Below, one piece after another: positions 1-10,710 of a DNA stretch of 64,000 bases (its first letter is position 1; every line of letters starts with the position of its first letter). The stretch is taken from contig CAJJCJ010000004.1 in NCBI GenBank assembly GCA_905182645.1, positions 283,775 through 347,774 on the forward strand. Reading direction: 5' to 3'. Made by a program: the position numbers and the translations under genes. Origin of the DNA: an uncultured Sulfitobacter sp. (GTDB lineage Bacteria; Pseudomonadota; Alphaproteobacteria; Rhodobacterales; Rhodobacteraceae). The notes below the pieces were generated by a model that worked only from the letters and a program-made list of their open reading frames with translations, searched no databases and was not told the origin of the DNA.

Positions 1-1352
1 CGCATCACAAGTGCGATTTGCGCGGCATTCGACTTGGCCCACATAAAATCACGGCGCTGCTCGATCACTGCCTTGGCGAAAGGCTGAAAAAACCGCCGGC
101 CCGGTAAAATCATCTGCTCAGGAATACTGTCGCCCACCTGACCTGCGGCATCAGTTACCGATATCGACAACACGACAGGCAAGTTCGCCAGTGGATGCTC
201 CGACAAATTCTCAACCAAGAACGCGTCAAAATCGGCGCGATCACCATTAAAAGGCATCGGTAAATCAAGCACCAACGGGGTCACGCCATCAGGATCGGCA
301 ACCAAGCCATACCTGCGATCCACCGCCCCCAGATTAAGCGTAATAACAGCAGCACCGCTTTCAACGCCATAGTCATCAATCGCCTGAAACGGCTGCGACA
401 TCTCGCCCATCGCATCAGCCTCGACAGGACCCGTTAGATCAATAGCAGGCGGCGTATCGGCAATTATGCGAATATCCCACGCAGCACCGTTTTCACCGTC
501 AATCGCCAAGCGACCCGAACTGGCAGCAACAAACGTCTGTTGGGCCTCGGATGCAGCGCCCAAATCCTCAGTGCGGCCAGATACCGTCTCGGCAACCGTC
601 AGCGCGCCAACTTCACCGTACAGACGCAGCGTGATTTTACTGCCCGCAGGTACAACCAACAGCCCAACAGGCACATCGTTCAAATAGATCGCAGGCTTGC
701 CAGTATATGTAGGCGGCTCGACCCAGCCCTCCCAAACCGGACCGGTGGCCAACGCATTACCGCCCAACGCGACCTCACCCACCGTTCCAACCCGCAAAAG
801 CGAGCCGAACATAAGGGCGGCAACAAAGAACAAAAGCGCCATGAACCGCAGCCCATAAGGATCACGGTTCGACACCCGCAAATCGGGCTCAACAACACGA
901 GCATCGCGGGACGCGGCCTTCATCTGGGCAACGTGTGCATTCCAAACCGCCTCTGACGCGGGATCACCACGGCCAATCGCTTGGGCATCGGCCATCGCGG
1001 CAATAGGGCGGCCCGGCATGGCAGCATCAACGCGGGCAACTGCCTCAGCCTTTGCAGGCCAGCGGAAACGACGCAATCCCCACACGATCGCGGCCAGCAC
1101 AGCCAAAATCGCCAGCACAGCCAGCGCCCAAAACGCCTCCAGCGACAGCAAATCCTGCCAGCCAAACATCAACGGGGCCAAAATCAGGAACACCACAGAC
1201 CAAAGCGGCCAAAAGCAACGCACAGCACGTTCGGCCACAATCCCGCAACGGGTTGCAAAAACCGGCCATGTTAAATGGCTATCGATCGGGTCCCATGGGG
1301 CCAGCTGCCGTCTCCCTAATTCACAGCCATTCAGGTATGGTATCGCGCGCAA
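1..1352 (-). CDS. TIGR02302/DUF4175 family membrane protein (C-terminal part outside window)
   Basis: Minus-strand frame reads ...GIVAERAVRCFWPLWSVVFLILAPLMFGWQDLLSLEAFWALAVLAILAVLAAIVWGLRRFRWPAKAEAVARVDAAMPGRPIAAMADAQAIGRGDPASEAVWNAHVAQMKAASRDARVVEPDLRVSNRDPYGLRFMALLFFVAALMFGSLLRVGTVGEVALGG..., open to the window edge. Start uncertain; the only conventional start upstream in this frame is TTG at 1352, overlapping lysA. Confidence 0.75.
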   Translation of the reverse strand, partial: MRAIPYLNGCELGRRQLAPWDPIDSHLTWPVFATRCGIVAERAVRCFWPLWSVVFLILAPLMFGWQDLLSLEAFWALAVLAILAVLAAIVWGLRRFRWPAKAEAVARVDAAMPGRPIAAMADAQAIGRGDPASEAVWNAHVAQMKAASRDARVVEPDLRVSNRDPYGLRFMALLFFVAALMFGSLLRVGTVGEVALGGNALATGPVWEGWVEPPTYTGKPAIYLNDVPVGLLVVPAGSKITLRLYGEVGALTVAETVSGRTEDLGAASEAQQTFVAASSGRLAIDGENGAAWDIRIIADTPPAIDLTGPVEADAMGEMSQPFQAIDDYGVESGAAVITLNLGAVDRRYGLVADPDGVTPLVLDLPMPFNGDRADFDAFLVENLSEHPLANLPVVLSISVTDAAGQVGDSIPEQMILPGRRFFQPFAKAVIEQRRDFMWAKSNAAQIALVM

Positions 1353-2586
1353 TCATCTCTTCATAGGTAGGGCGTGCGCGGATAACTGCAAATTGATCGG
1401 CGTGAACTAGTACCTCTGGGATCATAGGGCGCGAATTATATTCCGACGACATCACAGCACCATATGCACCAGCAGACCGAAACGCGACGCGATCACCGGC
1501 CTTCATCGTAGGCATTTCGCGGCCCTTGGCAAAGGTGTCACCACTTTCACAAACGGGCCCAACCACATCGTATGTCGCAGGCGCATCACCCGGTACGGCC
1601 TCGATCAGCGGCACAATATCGTGGTGCGCATCATACATTGCAGGGCGGATCAAATCGTTCATCGCAGCATCAAGGATCAAAAATTCGCGGTCCTCGCCTT
1701 GCTTGACGTAAATGACTTCGGACACCAGCAAACCCGCATTGCCCGAAATCAACCGACCCGGTTCAATCTCAATTTCGCAGCCCAAATGACCCACGGTATT
1801 TTGAACCATCGCACCGTATTCAGTTGGCAGCGGCGGGGCCTCGTTTGAGCGCGTATAAGGAATGCCCAAACCGCCACCCAAGTCCAAACGATCAATCGTA
1901 TGACCATCAGCGCGCAATTCAGCGACCAGATCAGCAACTTTCAGATAAGCCACCTCAAACGGTGCCAGCTCTGTCAATTGCGATCCAATATGCACATCGA
2001 TGCCAACAACCTTCAGGCCTTTTAAATCAGCGGCCATTTTATACACGTCACGGGCGCGACTAATCGGAATACCAAACTTGTTCTCTGACTTGCCCGTGGC
2101 AATCTTGGCATGAGTCTTGGCATCAACATCTGGGTTCACACGAATGGTGATCGGGGCAACAACACCCAACTCAATCGCAACACGCGACAACACAACCATC
2201 TCCGGTTCGCTCTCAACATTGAACTGACGAATGCCACCTTGCAACGCGACGCGCATCTCGCCTGCGGTCTTGCCAATGCCCGAGAACACGATCTTGTCGC
2301 CAGACACACCAGCGGCGCGGGCACGGCGATATTCGCCCTCCGACACAACATCCATGCCAGCACCCGCTTGCGCCAAAACCCGCAAAACAGCTTGGTTAGA
2401 CAGCGACTTCATGGCAAAGCAAATCAAATGCGGCATGCCACCTAAAGCTTCATCGAACAACTTAAAGTGACGGGTCAACGTCGCCGTAGAATAAACATAA
2501 AGCGGCGTACCAACGGCCTCAGCGATCTGCGCCAACGGCACATCCTCAGCAAACAACTGCCCGTCACGATATAAAAAATGGTCCAT
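1321..2586 (-). CDS. lysA: diaminopimelate decarboxylase
   Basis: 421 aa; MDHFLYRDGQLFAEDVPLAQIAEAVGTPLYVYSTATL..., PLP-dependent decarboxylase motifs (HIGSQ, GGGLGIPY, CESGDTFAKGR). Confidence 0.96.
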   Translation of the reverse strand: MDHFLYRDGQLFAEDVPLAQIAEAVGTPLYVYSTATLTRHFKLFDEALGGMPHLICFAMKSLSNQAVLRVLAQAGAGMDVVSEGEYRRARAAGVSGDKIVFSGIGKTAGEMRVALQGGIRQFNVESEPEMVVLSRVAIELGVVAPITIRVNPDVDAKTHAKIATGKSENKFGIPISRARDVYKMAADLKGLKVVGIDVHIGSQLTELAPFEVAYLKVADLVAELRADGHTIDRLDLGGGLGIPYTRSNEAPPLPTEYGAMVQNTVGHLGCEIEIEPGRLISGNAGLLVSEVIYVKQGEDREFLILDAAMNDLIRPAMYDAHHDIVPLIEAVPGDAPATYDVVGPVCESGDTFAKGREMPTMKAGDRVAFRSAGAYGAVMSSEYNSRPMIPEVLVHADQFAVIRARPTYEEMIARDTIPEWL

Positions 2587-2657
2587 GCCGAAATCCCCAA
2601 AAACCTGTTCCTGAGGGACATATCAGATCAACCGAAAACCCCAACCCTTGTTCTGCA

Positions 2658-2969
2658 TTAGGTCACCGGTCGCGACCGCAAATACAAATACAACGGCAAA
2701 CCGCAGCTTACGCCAATCCCAAACGTGGCTGGAATGGCAAGCAGCGCAATCCAATTGCGGCGCACAGCCACCTCGGACACGATGAACACCGTCAGCGCAA
2801 TCGCAGCAATTGTCAGATCCCACACCAGACCAGACGTCGCTGCATTCACGTGCCACGCATCAACCATTTTGCTCAGGCTGACTCCGTTATCGCGAAACCA
2901 GCTGATGAAATAATACATCGGATGGATGGCACCCCAAACAGCCAACCCCAAATAAACCCAGCGGATCAC
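2658..2969 (-). CDS. DUF2834-like small membrane protein
   Basis: 103 aa, GTG start; MIRWVYLGLAVWGAIHPMYYFISWF...; GTGA overlap with the stop of the restored upstream lipoprotein frame. Confidence 0.75.
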   Translation of the reverse strand: MIRWVYLGLAVWGAIHPMYYFISWFRDNGVSLSKMVDAWHVNAATSGLVWDLTIAAIALTVFIVSEVAVRRNWIALLAIPATFGIGVSCGLPLYLYLRSRPVT

Positions 2970-3065
2970 TGCTCAACACCCGTGGCTTCAGGCGTCAGCG
3001 GATCAGCCATTTGCGCCACAGGCCGCCAAAAGGCAAATCAAACCAACCGCAAAAACATTACGCAT
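2966..3065 (-). pseudogene. small argH-linked lipoprotein, frameshifted
   Basis: ATG at 3065 overlaps the argH stop; [20 protein letters not shown] (lipobox LAAC) stops at 3003, but a +1 shift gives ...CGANGDPLTPEATGVEQ* ending in a GTGA overlap with the DUF2834 gene start. Confidence 0.6.
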
Positions 3066-4449
3066 CCAAAACGCCTTTCCACTCGGCAATACGGGCACGT
3101 ACCTGATCGGGTGCAGTTCCACCGTAACTCACACGAGAGGCCACAGAATTGCGCACACCCAGCACGTCAAACACGCTATTGGTGATGCCATCATGCACCG
3201 ACTGCATTTCCGCGAGGGTCAAATCCGGCAAGTCTTCGCCCTTCGCTTCGGCCATCGCCACAAGCGTACCCGTCACATGGTGCGCATCGCGGAACGGCAG
3301 ACCCAATTCACGGACCAGCCAGTCAGCCAAATCCGTGGCCGTCGAAAATCCAGTTGCCGCAGCAGCCTCCAGCGACGGCACATTCGCCTGCATATCCGCA
3401 ACCATGCCCGACATCGCAGCCAACGCCAGCATCAGACTGTCAGCCGCATCAAACGTCTGCTCTTTGTCTTCCTGCATGTCCTTGGAATAGGTTAGCGGCA
3501 GACCCTTCATCACCGTCATCAACGCGACATTAGCGCCAAAAATCCGACCAATCTTAGCACGGATAAGCTCAGCAGCATCAGGATTGCGCTTTTGCGGCAT
3601 GATCGACGATCCGGTTGACCACTTGTCTGACATTTTCACGAACCGGAACTGGGCAGACGACCAAATCACCAATTCTTCAGCCAATCGGGACAGATGCATC
3701 GCGCAAATACTGGCAGACGCCAAAAACTCCAACGCGAAATCACGATCCGCCACAGCATCCAGCGAATTTGACATAGGACGATCAAAGCCCAAGGCCGCAG
3801 CCGTCATATGACGGTCAATCGGAAACGAGGTGCCCGCCAACGCAGCAGCCCCCAAAGGCGACGTATTCATCCGCACGCGCGCATTAGCAAACCGCGAGCG
3901 ATCCCGTGCAAACATCTCCACATAGGCCATCATATGGTGACCCCAAGTAACAGGCTGGGCGACCTGCAAATGGGTAAATCCAGGCATGACCCAATCAGCA
4001 CCCGCCTCTGCCTGACCAATCAACGCCCGCATCAACGCCTCTAGCGCAGAATCAACAGCGTCACATTGTTCGCGCACCCAAAGGCGGAAATCGACAGCAA
4101 CCTGATCGTTACGCGAACGCGCGGTGTGCAAACGACCCGCTGGTTCACCGATCAAATCCTTCAATCGGGCTTCCACATTCATGTGAATATCTTCTAGTGC
4201 AGCAGAAAACGGGAAATCTCCTGCTTCAATTTCTGACAACACCGTGAGCAGGCCTTCCCCAATCGCATCTGCATCTTTATCTGTGATGATACCACAGGCG
4301 GCCAACATGGCTGCATGGGCGCGAGACCCTGCGATGTCTTGGGAGGCCATACGACGGTCAAAGCCGATGGATGCGTTAATCGCTTCCATGATGGCATCAG
4401 GTCCGGCGGCGAAACGGCCACCCCACATCGAATTGGCAGTCTTGGTCAT
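3058..4449 (-). CDS. argH: argininosuccinate lyase
   Basis: 463 aa with [12 protein letters not shown] signature. Confidence 0.97.
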   Translation of the reverse strand: MTKTANSMWGGRFAAGPDAIMEAINASIGFDRRMASQDIAGSRAHAAMLAACGIITDKDADAIGEGLLTVLSEIEAGDFPFSAALEDIHMNVEARLKDLIGEPAGRLHTARSRNDQVAVDFRLWVREQCDAVDSALEALMRALIGQAEAGADWVMPGFTHLQVAQPVTWGHHMMAYVEMFARDRSRFANARVRMNTSPLGAAALAGTSFPIDRHMTAAALGFDRPMSNSLDAVADRDFALEFLASASICAMHLSRLAEELVIWSSAQFRFVKMSDKWSTGSSIMPQKRNPDAAELIRAKIGRIFGANVALMTVMKGLPLTYSKDMQEDKEQTFDAADSLMLALAAMSGMVADMQANVPSLEAAAATGFSTATDLADWLVRELGLPFRDAHHVTGTLVAMAEAKGEDLPDLTLAEMQSVHDGITNSVFDVLGVRNSVASRVSYGGTAPDQVRARIAEWKGVLDA

Positions 4450-4466
4450 GTTGAAAAGGTGCTTTC

Positions 4467-5024
4467 ATGCGCAAGTTAAAATCAATCCTGCTTTATACGG
4501 CCCTTGGGCTGCTTGCAAACATTGGTCACGCAGAGACGGCCGATCTCGAGGCGCTACGGGTTGGCGACATGCGCAAGTTGGTATTTCACTCTGAAGCTAT
4601 CGCAGGCACAGACGTGGCATTTTTGTCCGAAGACGGCACTGAAATGACGCTCGCGGATTTCAACGGGAAATACATTGCGCTCAATTTCTGGGCCACATGG
4701 TGCGCGCCCTGCCGCAAAGAAATGCCCGAATTATCGGCGCTGCAAACCGATCTCGGCGGCGACACATTCCAAGTCGTGACGGTCGCAACAGGTCGAAACC
4801 CGCTACCCGCGATGAAAAAATTCTTTGACGAAATTGGCATCGACAACCTGCCGCTGCACACCGATGCGCGGCAATCGTTTGCGCGATCTATGGGCGTGCT
4901 CGGCCTGCCAGTAACATTGATCATGGACCCCAGTGGTAACGAGATCGCGCGACTTCAGGGCGAGGCAGACTGGAGCTCTGACAGTGCCGTCGCAATCATC
5001 ACGACGCTGATTGCATCCGACTAA
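4467..5024 (+). CDS. TlpA/ResA-like thiol:disulfide interchange protein
   Basis: 185 aa, signal peptide, thioredoxin motif WATWCAPCRKEMPEL; divergent from argH. Confidence 0.9.
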   Translation: MRKLKSILLYTALGLLANIGHAETADLEALRVGDMRKLVFHSEAIAGTDVAFLSEDGTEMTLADFNGKYIALNFWATWCAPCRKEMPELSALQTDLGGDTFQVVTVATGRNPLPAMKKFFDEIGIDNLPLHTDARQSFARSMGVLGLPVTLIMDPSGNEIARLQGEADWSSDSAVAIITTLIASD

Positions 5025-5072
5025 AACGGCATATGCAAAACTTATACGAAACTTATGCAAAAATTACAGGGG

Positions 5073-5642
5073 TTAAGCGTGCCCGCCGGTTGATGACAAC
5101 AGCTCTGGGCTGATGCCCAATGTGGCCAATGCGGCCGTCCATTTGGCGTCATTATCCGTGCCAAAAACGATGCCTGCGTCTACATCACAGGTCAGCCAAC
5201 TGTTCTGCACGATCTCGCCTTCCAATTGGCCCGCGCCCCAGCCCGCATATCCCAATGCAAGCAGCGCCGTTTGCGGCCCCTTGCCCCGCGCGATGTCGTG
5301 TAAAACATCCATCGTTGCAGTCATGCAAATGTGGTCGGCAACATCGATTGTACCGCCCTCAGTACGGTAGTCATCGGTGTGTAAAACGAACCCGCGCACG
5401 CCTTCAACAGGGCCACCGTAATGGACACGCGCATCGCGCACAGTGCCCTCAACATCTATATCAAGTTGTTGAAGTAGCTTAACAAATTTCAATTTCGGTT
5501 GCGGCTTATTGACGATCAATCCCATGGCCCCTTCTTCAGAATGGGCGCACATATAGATGACGGATCGATCAAAGCGCGGATCACCCATATCGGGCATCGC
5601 AATCAGCAATTTGCCAACAAGATTAAAGTCATCAGGGTCCAT
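5073..5642 (-). CDS. YqgE/AlgH family protein (UPF0301)
   Basis: 189 aa; LVGKLLIAMPDMGDPRFDRSVIYMCAHSEEGAMGLIVNKP. Confidence 0.93.
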   Translation of the reverse strand: MDPDDFNLVGKLLIAMPDMGDPRFDRSVIYMCAHSEEGAMGLIVNKPQPKLKFVKLLQQLDIDVEGTVRDARVHYGGPVEGVRGFVLHTDDYRTEGGTIDVADHICMTATMDVLHDIARGKGPQTALLALGYAGWGAGQLEGEIVQNSWLTCDVDAGIVFGTDNDAKWTAALATLGISPELLSSTGGHA

Positions 5643-5747
5643 ATCCCTATGATGGGTGCCGCAAACCTAAGGTGCAAGGGCAGATGTGTCAGGCCGCGCA
5701 CAAGCATGTGACTTTCAAATGATCATGCGGGTGCGTATTCAGGGGTC

Positions 5748-6530
5748 ATGAAAATGCTTGCCCTCCTCGCCCTAATGGCCACGCCTACCTACGCTGGTCC
5801 CGCCGATCACAACACAACACTGACCGTGCTTGCCGGTCCACAAACCAGCCGTGGCAGCGTGATGGCAGGCCTGCGTATCGACATGTCAGATGGCTGGAAA
5901 ACCTACTGGCGCGCACCCGGAGACGCTGGAATTCCGCCTCTAATTCAATGGGTTGGATCTACTAATGTCGGGTCCATCGCATTCCACTGGCCAGTCCCAG
6001 ACGTGTTCGACCAAGACGGAATGCGGTCCATCGGATACTATGGCACAGTGACAATTCCGGTCGAGATATTTCCAAATGACGTGGGCGATATCCGCCTTTC
6101 AGGGTCCATCAACATTGGGGTCTGCGAAGAAATTTGCATTCCTGTAAATTTGGAATTCGACACGCTCCTTCCCCTAGACGCGCCACGCGATGCAGCAATC
6201 ACAGCAGCCCTTATGAACCGCCCGTTGACTGCATCAGAGGCATCAGTCGGCGCCGTCACTTGTACCATCGCCCCGACGTCCGGCGGCATGCAAATCACCA
6301 CCCGCACCGCGCTGTCACAACAAGGTCCAGAGGCAATTATCATTGAAACATCAGACCCTTACGTCTGGGTCTCCGAACCAGATGTGACCCGAACCGCAAC
6401 GCATATTACCGCCACATCGGACTTAATCCATGTGGATGGAACCAGCTTTGCGGTGGATCGGTCAGGCATTCGGATCACCGTGCTTGGGCAAAATCGCGCC
6501 GTCGACATCCAAGGCTGCACGGCATCGTAA
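5748..6530 (+). CDS. DsbD alpha-like (N-terminal) domain secreted protein
   Basis: 260 aa; signal peptide, DGWKTYWRAPGDAGIPP, GVCEEICIPV motif. Confidence 0.85.
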   Translation: MKMLALLALMATPTYAGPADHNTTLTVLAGPQTSRGSVMAGLRIDMSDGWKTYWRAPGDAGIPPLIQWVGSTNVGSIAFHWPVPDVFDQDGMRSIGYYGTVTIPVEIFPNDVGDIRLSGSINIGVCEEICIPVNLEFDTLLPLDAPRDAAITAALMNRPLTASEASVGAVTCTIAPTSGGMQITTRTALSQQGPEAIIIETSDPYVWVSEPDVTRTATHITATSDLIHVDGTSFAVDRSGIRITVLGQNRAVDIQGCTAS

Positions 6531-7073
6531 CTATTTACGGCGTTGATGTTCATCCAAACGCGGCATGATCTCGACAAAATTGCAGGGTTTGTGGCGATAA
6601 TCCAATTGTTTAACCAGAATTTCGTCCCAAGCATCCTTGCACGCACCAGGACTTCCAGGCAGCGCAAATAAATAGGTACCATTTGCCACACCACCCGTCG
6701 CACGGCTTTGCACCGCACTGGTCCCGATCTTGTTCATGCTGACGATAGTGAAAACAGTGGCAAAAGCATCGATTTCCTTATCGTAAACATCGCGGTGCGC
6801 CTCGACGGTAACATCGCGCCCAGTCAGCCCCGTGCCACCCGTGGAAATGACCACATCAATCGCGCCGTCAGCACACCAATCGCGCAGCTGACCCGCAATC
6901 ATATCGCGTTCGTCTTGTACGATCATGCGAGCGGCCAGAACATGGCCCGCGGCTGCAATCCGTTCGACCAACACATTGCCAGATTTGTCATCTTCAGCGG
7001 TCCGCGTATCGCTCACGGTCAAAACGGCGATGCGCACAGGGATGAAGTCTTTCGGCGTGTCAATCTGGCTCAT
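6531..7073 (-). CDS. moaB: molybdenum cofactor biosynthesis protein B
   Basis: 180 aa; VLTVSDTRTAEDDKSG, STGGTGLTGRDVT. Confidence 0.93.
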   Translation of the reverse strand: MSQIDTPKDFIPVRIAVLTVSDTRTAEDDKSGNVLVERIAAAGHVLAARMIVQDERDMIAGQLRDWCADGAIDVVISTGGTGLTGRDVTVEAHRDVYDKEIDAFATVFTIVSMNKIGTSAVQSRATGGVANGTYLFALPGSPGACKDAWDEILVKQLDYRHKPCNFVEIMPRLDEHQRRK

Positions 7074-7074
7074 T

Positions 7075-7911
7075 TTATCCCCTTAGTTTATCTTGAACAG
7101 CAAGCAAATCAGCCCAAGCATCACGCTTGGCAAGCGGAGTTTGCATCAACTGTGCAGGGTGCATCATTGGCATGGTGGGGCGGCCCAATACCTCGGCCCA
7201 TTGGCCACGCATCCGCGACACGCCAGACTTTCCCAGTAACATCTGACAGGCGGTATTTCCCATAAGAATAAGGACATCAGGATTCACAAGCGCGATATGT
7301 CGTTCCAGAAACGGGGTCAAAGTCGCCATGTCTGCAGGCTTTGGCGGGACCGATCCGGCAGACCACGGAAACGCGGCTGTCAGGTAAACGCGGCGAGCCA
7401 CATCATCATGCGCGACACCAAGGTCGATCGCAGCGAACATTTTATCCAGCAGAAGACGTCGGTCGCCTGAAAGCACTGTACCAGCGCGGTCCTCGTCACG
7501 TTCGGGTGCTTCGCCAATGACCATAATACGGGCTGCAGCGTCACCTTCGGCAAAGATCAAATTGCGCGCGCCACGCTTTAGATCACAATGATCAAACGCG
7601 CCAATTGCGGTCTGCAACGCGGCCAAATCAGGGGCAGCATCAGCCGACTTTCTCGCCTGCGCAACACAGTCCACTTCAACGGGGACAGGTATCGCTGGCG
7701 GGCCCTTTGCCACAGGTGCAACTACGGGTTTGGCCACTGCTTCAGGGACTTCATAGCGGTTCAGAGGCGCGTCCAGTATCGCCTCTGTCACGCCCAGTTC
7801 GACCTGCCATTCAAGCGCGGCGCGATCTGCCCAATATGTGTCCATAGAATCCATAACACACACAGTAGCGCCAATCGACGTCATGTGTAAGGTCGCGCTT
7901 GCCCCAGCCAT
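7075..7911 (-). CDS. uracil-DNA glycosylase family protein
   Basis: 278 aa; [43 protein letters not shown]; family 4/5-type UDG. Confidence 0.88.
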   Translation of the reverse strand: MAGASATLHMTSIGATVCVMDSMDTYWADRAALEWQVELGVTEAILDAPLNRYEVPEAVAKPVVAPVAKGPPAIPVPVEVDCVAQARKSADAAPDLAALQTAIGAFDHCDLKRGARNLIFAEGDAAARIMVIGEAPERDEDRAGTVLSGDRRLLLDKMFAAIDLGVAHDDVARRVYLTAAFPWSAGSVPPKPADMATLTPFLERHIALVNPDVLILMGNTACQMLLGKSGVSRMRGQWAEVLGRPTMPMMHPAQLMQTPLAKRDAWADLLAVQDKLRG

Positions 7912-7955
7912 GCGCGTTTTCTATAAGCGCAAAAGGCGAGATTTTAGGAGAAGCG

Positions 7956-8912
7956 ATGACATTCCGCGCGCGGCATCTTTTGGGGATCGAGCATCTTCAT
8001 CCCACCGAAATCACCACACTGTTGGATTTGGCGGATAAATACGCTGATCAAACCCGCAGCGGGACCGTCAATAAAACGGTTCTGGCGGGCATGACACAGA
8101 TCAACATGTTCTTTGAAAACTCGACCCGCACGCAAGCAAGCTTTGAGATCGCGGGCAAGCGCCTTGGCGCCGACGTGATGAACATGTCGATGCAGGCAAG
8201 CTCTATCAAAAAGGGCGAAACCCTGATTGATACAGCACTGACGCTGAACGCGATGCACCCCGATTTGTTGGTCGTACGGCACCCCAATTCCGGCGCGGTC
8301 GATTTGCTGGCGCAAAAGGTCAATGGCGCTGTGTTAAACGCAGGTGACGGGCGCCATGAGCATCCGACCCAAGCCCTACTTGATGCCCTGACAATCCGCC
8401 GTGCCAAGGGGCGCTTGCACCGCCTGTCCGTCGCGATTTGTGGCGACGTAGCCCACAGCCGCGTGGCGCGGTCCAACATCATGCTGCTTGGCAAATTGGA
8501 AAACCGCATCCGCCTGATCGCCCCGCCGACCCTGATGCCATCGGGCATTGAAGAGTTTGGCGTCGAAGTATTCGACAACATGGAGGAGGGGCTAAAGGAC
8601 GTTGATGTCGTCATGATGCTTCGCTTGCAAAAAGAACGCATGGACGGTGGTTTCATTCCGTCAGAGCGTGAATATTTTCACCGCTACGGGCTCACGGCGC
8701 AAAAGCTGGCCCATGCCAAACCCGACGCCATTGTCATGCACCCTGGTCCAATGAACCGTGGCGTTGAGATCGACGGCAACATCGCCGATGACATCAACCG
8801 CAGTGTGATCCAAACCCAAGTCGAAATGGGCGTCGCCGTGCGCATGGCTGCGATGGATCTGCTGGCGCAAAACCTACGTGCATACCGTGCCGAAAAAGAG
8901 GTGACCGCATGA
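7956..8912 (+). CDS. pyrB: aspartate carbamoyltransferase catalytic subunit
   Basis: [19 protein letters not shown]...; [35 protein letters not shown]; start at 7956 after an AGGAG-like SD. Confidence 0.96.
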   Translation: MTFRARHLLGIEHLHPTEITTLLDLADKYADQTRSGTVNKTVLAGMTQINMFFENSTRTQASFEIAGKRLGADVMNMSMQASSIKKGETLIDTALTLNAMHPDLLVVRHPNSGAVDLLAQKVNGAVLNAGDGRHEHPTQALLDALTIRRAKGRLHRLSVAICGDVAHSRVARSNIMLLGKLENRIRLIAPPTLMPSGIEEFGVEVFDNMEEGLKDVDVVMMLRLQKERMDGGFIPSEREYFHRYGLTAQKLAHAKPDAIVMHPGPMNRGVEIDGNIADDINRSVIQTQVEMGVAVRMAAMDLLAQNLRAYRAEKEVTA

Positions 8913-9424
8913 TCAATGTCCCCGCGAACGACCACGGCGCGATCTATGTGCTTGAGCTGAACCGGCCCGCCCCTGATGGGCTGGATGACAAGACGGATGC
9001 GGCGATGATGGCTGTGTTCGGGAACGTTGTGCTGAACACCGATTACGTCGATGCGATCACGCCGGGTTTGTTGGTGGATATGAGCCTGCCTGATTTTATC
9101 CGTAACGGATACGACATGCCTGTGTCGGACATCCAAGCAGAAAACTTGCGCAGATTGATCGGGACTGTGGTGCTGGTGATGTCGGCGGCCTTTCGTGACG
9201 GCGCGATCAATATCGATCTACCAAGCGATGTGCGGCTTGTGATGGTTTTACGCGAAACACCGACCATGGCAGCGCCTCGCCCGATCACAACCGATAGCGC
9301 GTTTGGCACGGTGCCGCAGAAGCGGAAAAAGCCGTCCGACGCGGCCATGTCCGGTCGCGTCGCAACTTATGCGTTGCTAGTGTTATTTGCACTGGTGGCG
9401 GTGATGATATGGATTGCGGGATAG
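8909..9424 (+). CDS. conserved hypothetical protein in pyr operon
   Basis: 171 aa, ATGA overlap with pyrB; C-terminal TM helix. Confidence 0.8.
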   Translation: MINVPANDHGAIYVLELNRPAPDGLDDKTDAAMMAVFGNVVLNTDYVDAITPGLLVDMSLPDFIRNGYDMPVSDIQAENLRRLIGTVVLVMSAAFRDGAINIDLPSDVRLVMVLRETPTMAAPRPITTDSAFGTVPQKRKKPSDAAMSGRVATYALLVLFALVAVMIWIAG

Positions 9425-9429
9425 ATGCT

Positions 9430-10710
9430 ATGACAGACACGATATTCATCAATGCCCGTCTGATTGATCCCGTGGCGCAGACTAACACGCTTGGCGCGCT
9501 GCGGGTTCGTGACGGTTTGATCGCTGAGGTCTATGAAGAGCCAAAGCCTGACGTGGCTGGAATGACCGTCAATTGCGCTGGTAACTGTCTTGCGCCAGGT
9601 ATCGTCGACATCGGTGTTAAGGTCTCTGAACCCGGTGAACGACACAAGGAATCGTTCCGCTCTGCTGGTCGGGCTGCCGCTGCGGGTGGCGTCACAACTA
9701 TCGTGACCCGCCCCGATACGCTGCCTGCGATTGATCTACCTGAAACGCTTGAATTTGTATCCCGCCGTGCCGCACTTGATGCGCCGGTACGCGTATTGCC
9801 GATGGCCGCACTGACCAAAGGCCGCGATGGTGCTGTGATGACCGAGATCGGATTCTTACAGGATGCTGGCGCTGTGGCGTTCACCGATTGCGATCGCGTT
9901 GTCACGAATACCAAGGTATTTAGCCGCGCCCTAACCTATGCTCGTAGCCTTGGTGCATTGGTCATCGCTCATGCCCAAGACCCCGGATTGTCGGAAGGGG
10001 CCGCTGTGACGTCGGGCAAGTTTGCATCATTGCGCGGCCTGCCAGGCGTGACGCCGATGGCGGAACGTATGGCATTGGACCGCGATATCGCCCTGCTAGA
10101 AATGACAGGCGCACGGTATCACGCCGACCAAATCACCACTGCGCGCGCCTTGCCTGCGCTGGAACGCGCTAAACGCAACGGGCTCAACATCACAGCGGGC
10201 GTCGGCGTGCATCACCTGACGTTGAATGAATTGGATGTGGCCGACTACCGGACATTCTTTAAGCTCAAGCCGCCCTTGCGGTCCGAAGATGACCGTTTGG
10301 CCGTTGTCCAAGCAGTCGCAGATGGGCTGATTGACATCATCTGTTCCATGCACACACCCCAAGACGAAGAAAGCAAACGCTTGCCGTTTGAAGAAGCCGC
10401 GAGCGGGGCCGTCGGTCTTGAGACATTGCTGCCTGCAGCCTTGCGTTTGTATCATGCCGAAATGATCAGCTTGCCAAAATTATTTGCAGCGCTGTCACTC
10501 AACCCATCGCGGTTACTTGGGCTGGACACGGGCCGTCTGCGTGCCGGCGCACCCGCCGACCTGGTCTGGTTTGACCCTGACGCGCCGTTCATTTTGGACC
10601 GCGCTAAGCTGAAATCCAAATCAAAAAACACCCCATTTGACGGCGCACGTATGCAAGGCGTTGTCCTTGGCACATGGGTCGGCGGTACACTTGTCAGCGA
10701 GGAAATATAA
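9430..10710 (+). CDS. pyrC: dihydroorotase
   Basis: MTDTIFINARLIDPVAQTNTLGALRVRDGLI..., amidohydrolase fold; between pyrB and plsY. Confidence 0.92.
   Translation: MTDTIFINARLIDPVAQTNTLGALRVRDGLIAEVYEEPKPDVAGMTVNCAGNCLAPGIVDIGVKVSEPGERHKESFRSAGRAAAAGGVTTIVTRPDTLPAIDLPETLEFVSRRAALDAPVRVLPMAALTKGRDGAVMTEIGFLQDAGAVAFTDCDRVVTNTKVFSRALTYARSLGALVIAHAQDPGLSEGAAVTSGKFASLRGLPGVTPMAERMALDRDIALLEMTGARYHADQITTARALPALERAKRNGLNITAGVGVHHLTLNELDVADYRTFFKLKPPLRSEDDRLAVVQAVADGLIDIICSMHTPQDEESKRLPFEEAASGAVGLETLLPAALRLYHAEMISLPKLFAALSLNPSRLLGLDTGRLRAGAPADLVWFDPDAPFILDRAKLKSKSKNTPFDGARMQGVVLGTWVGGTLVSEEI

Noticed and set aside
1045-1410. Several overlapping plus- and minus-strand ORFs in the TIGR02302/lysA region
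   Set aside because: Shadow ORFs of high-GC coding sequence; composition Arg/Pro/Ser-rich without family motifs.
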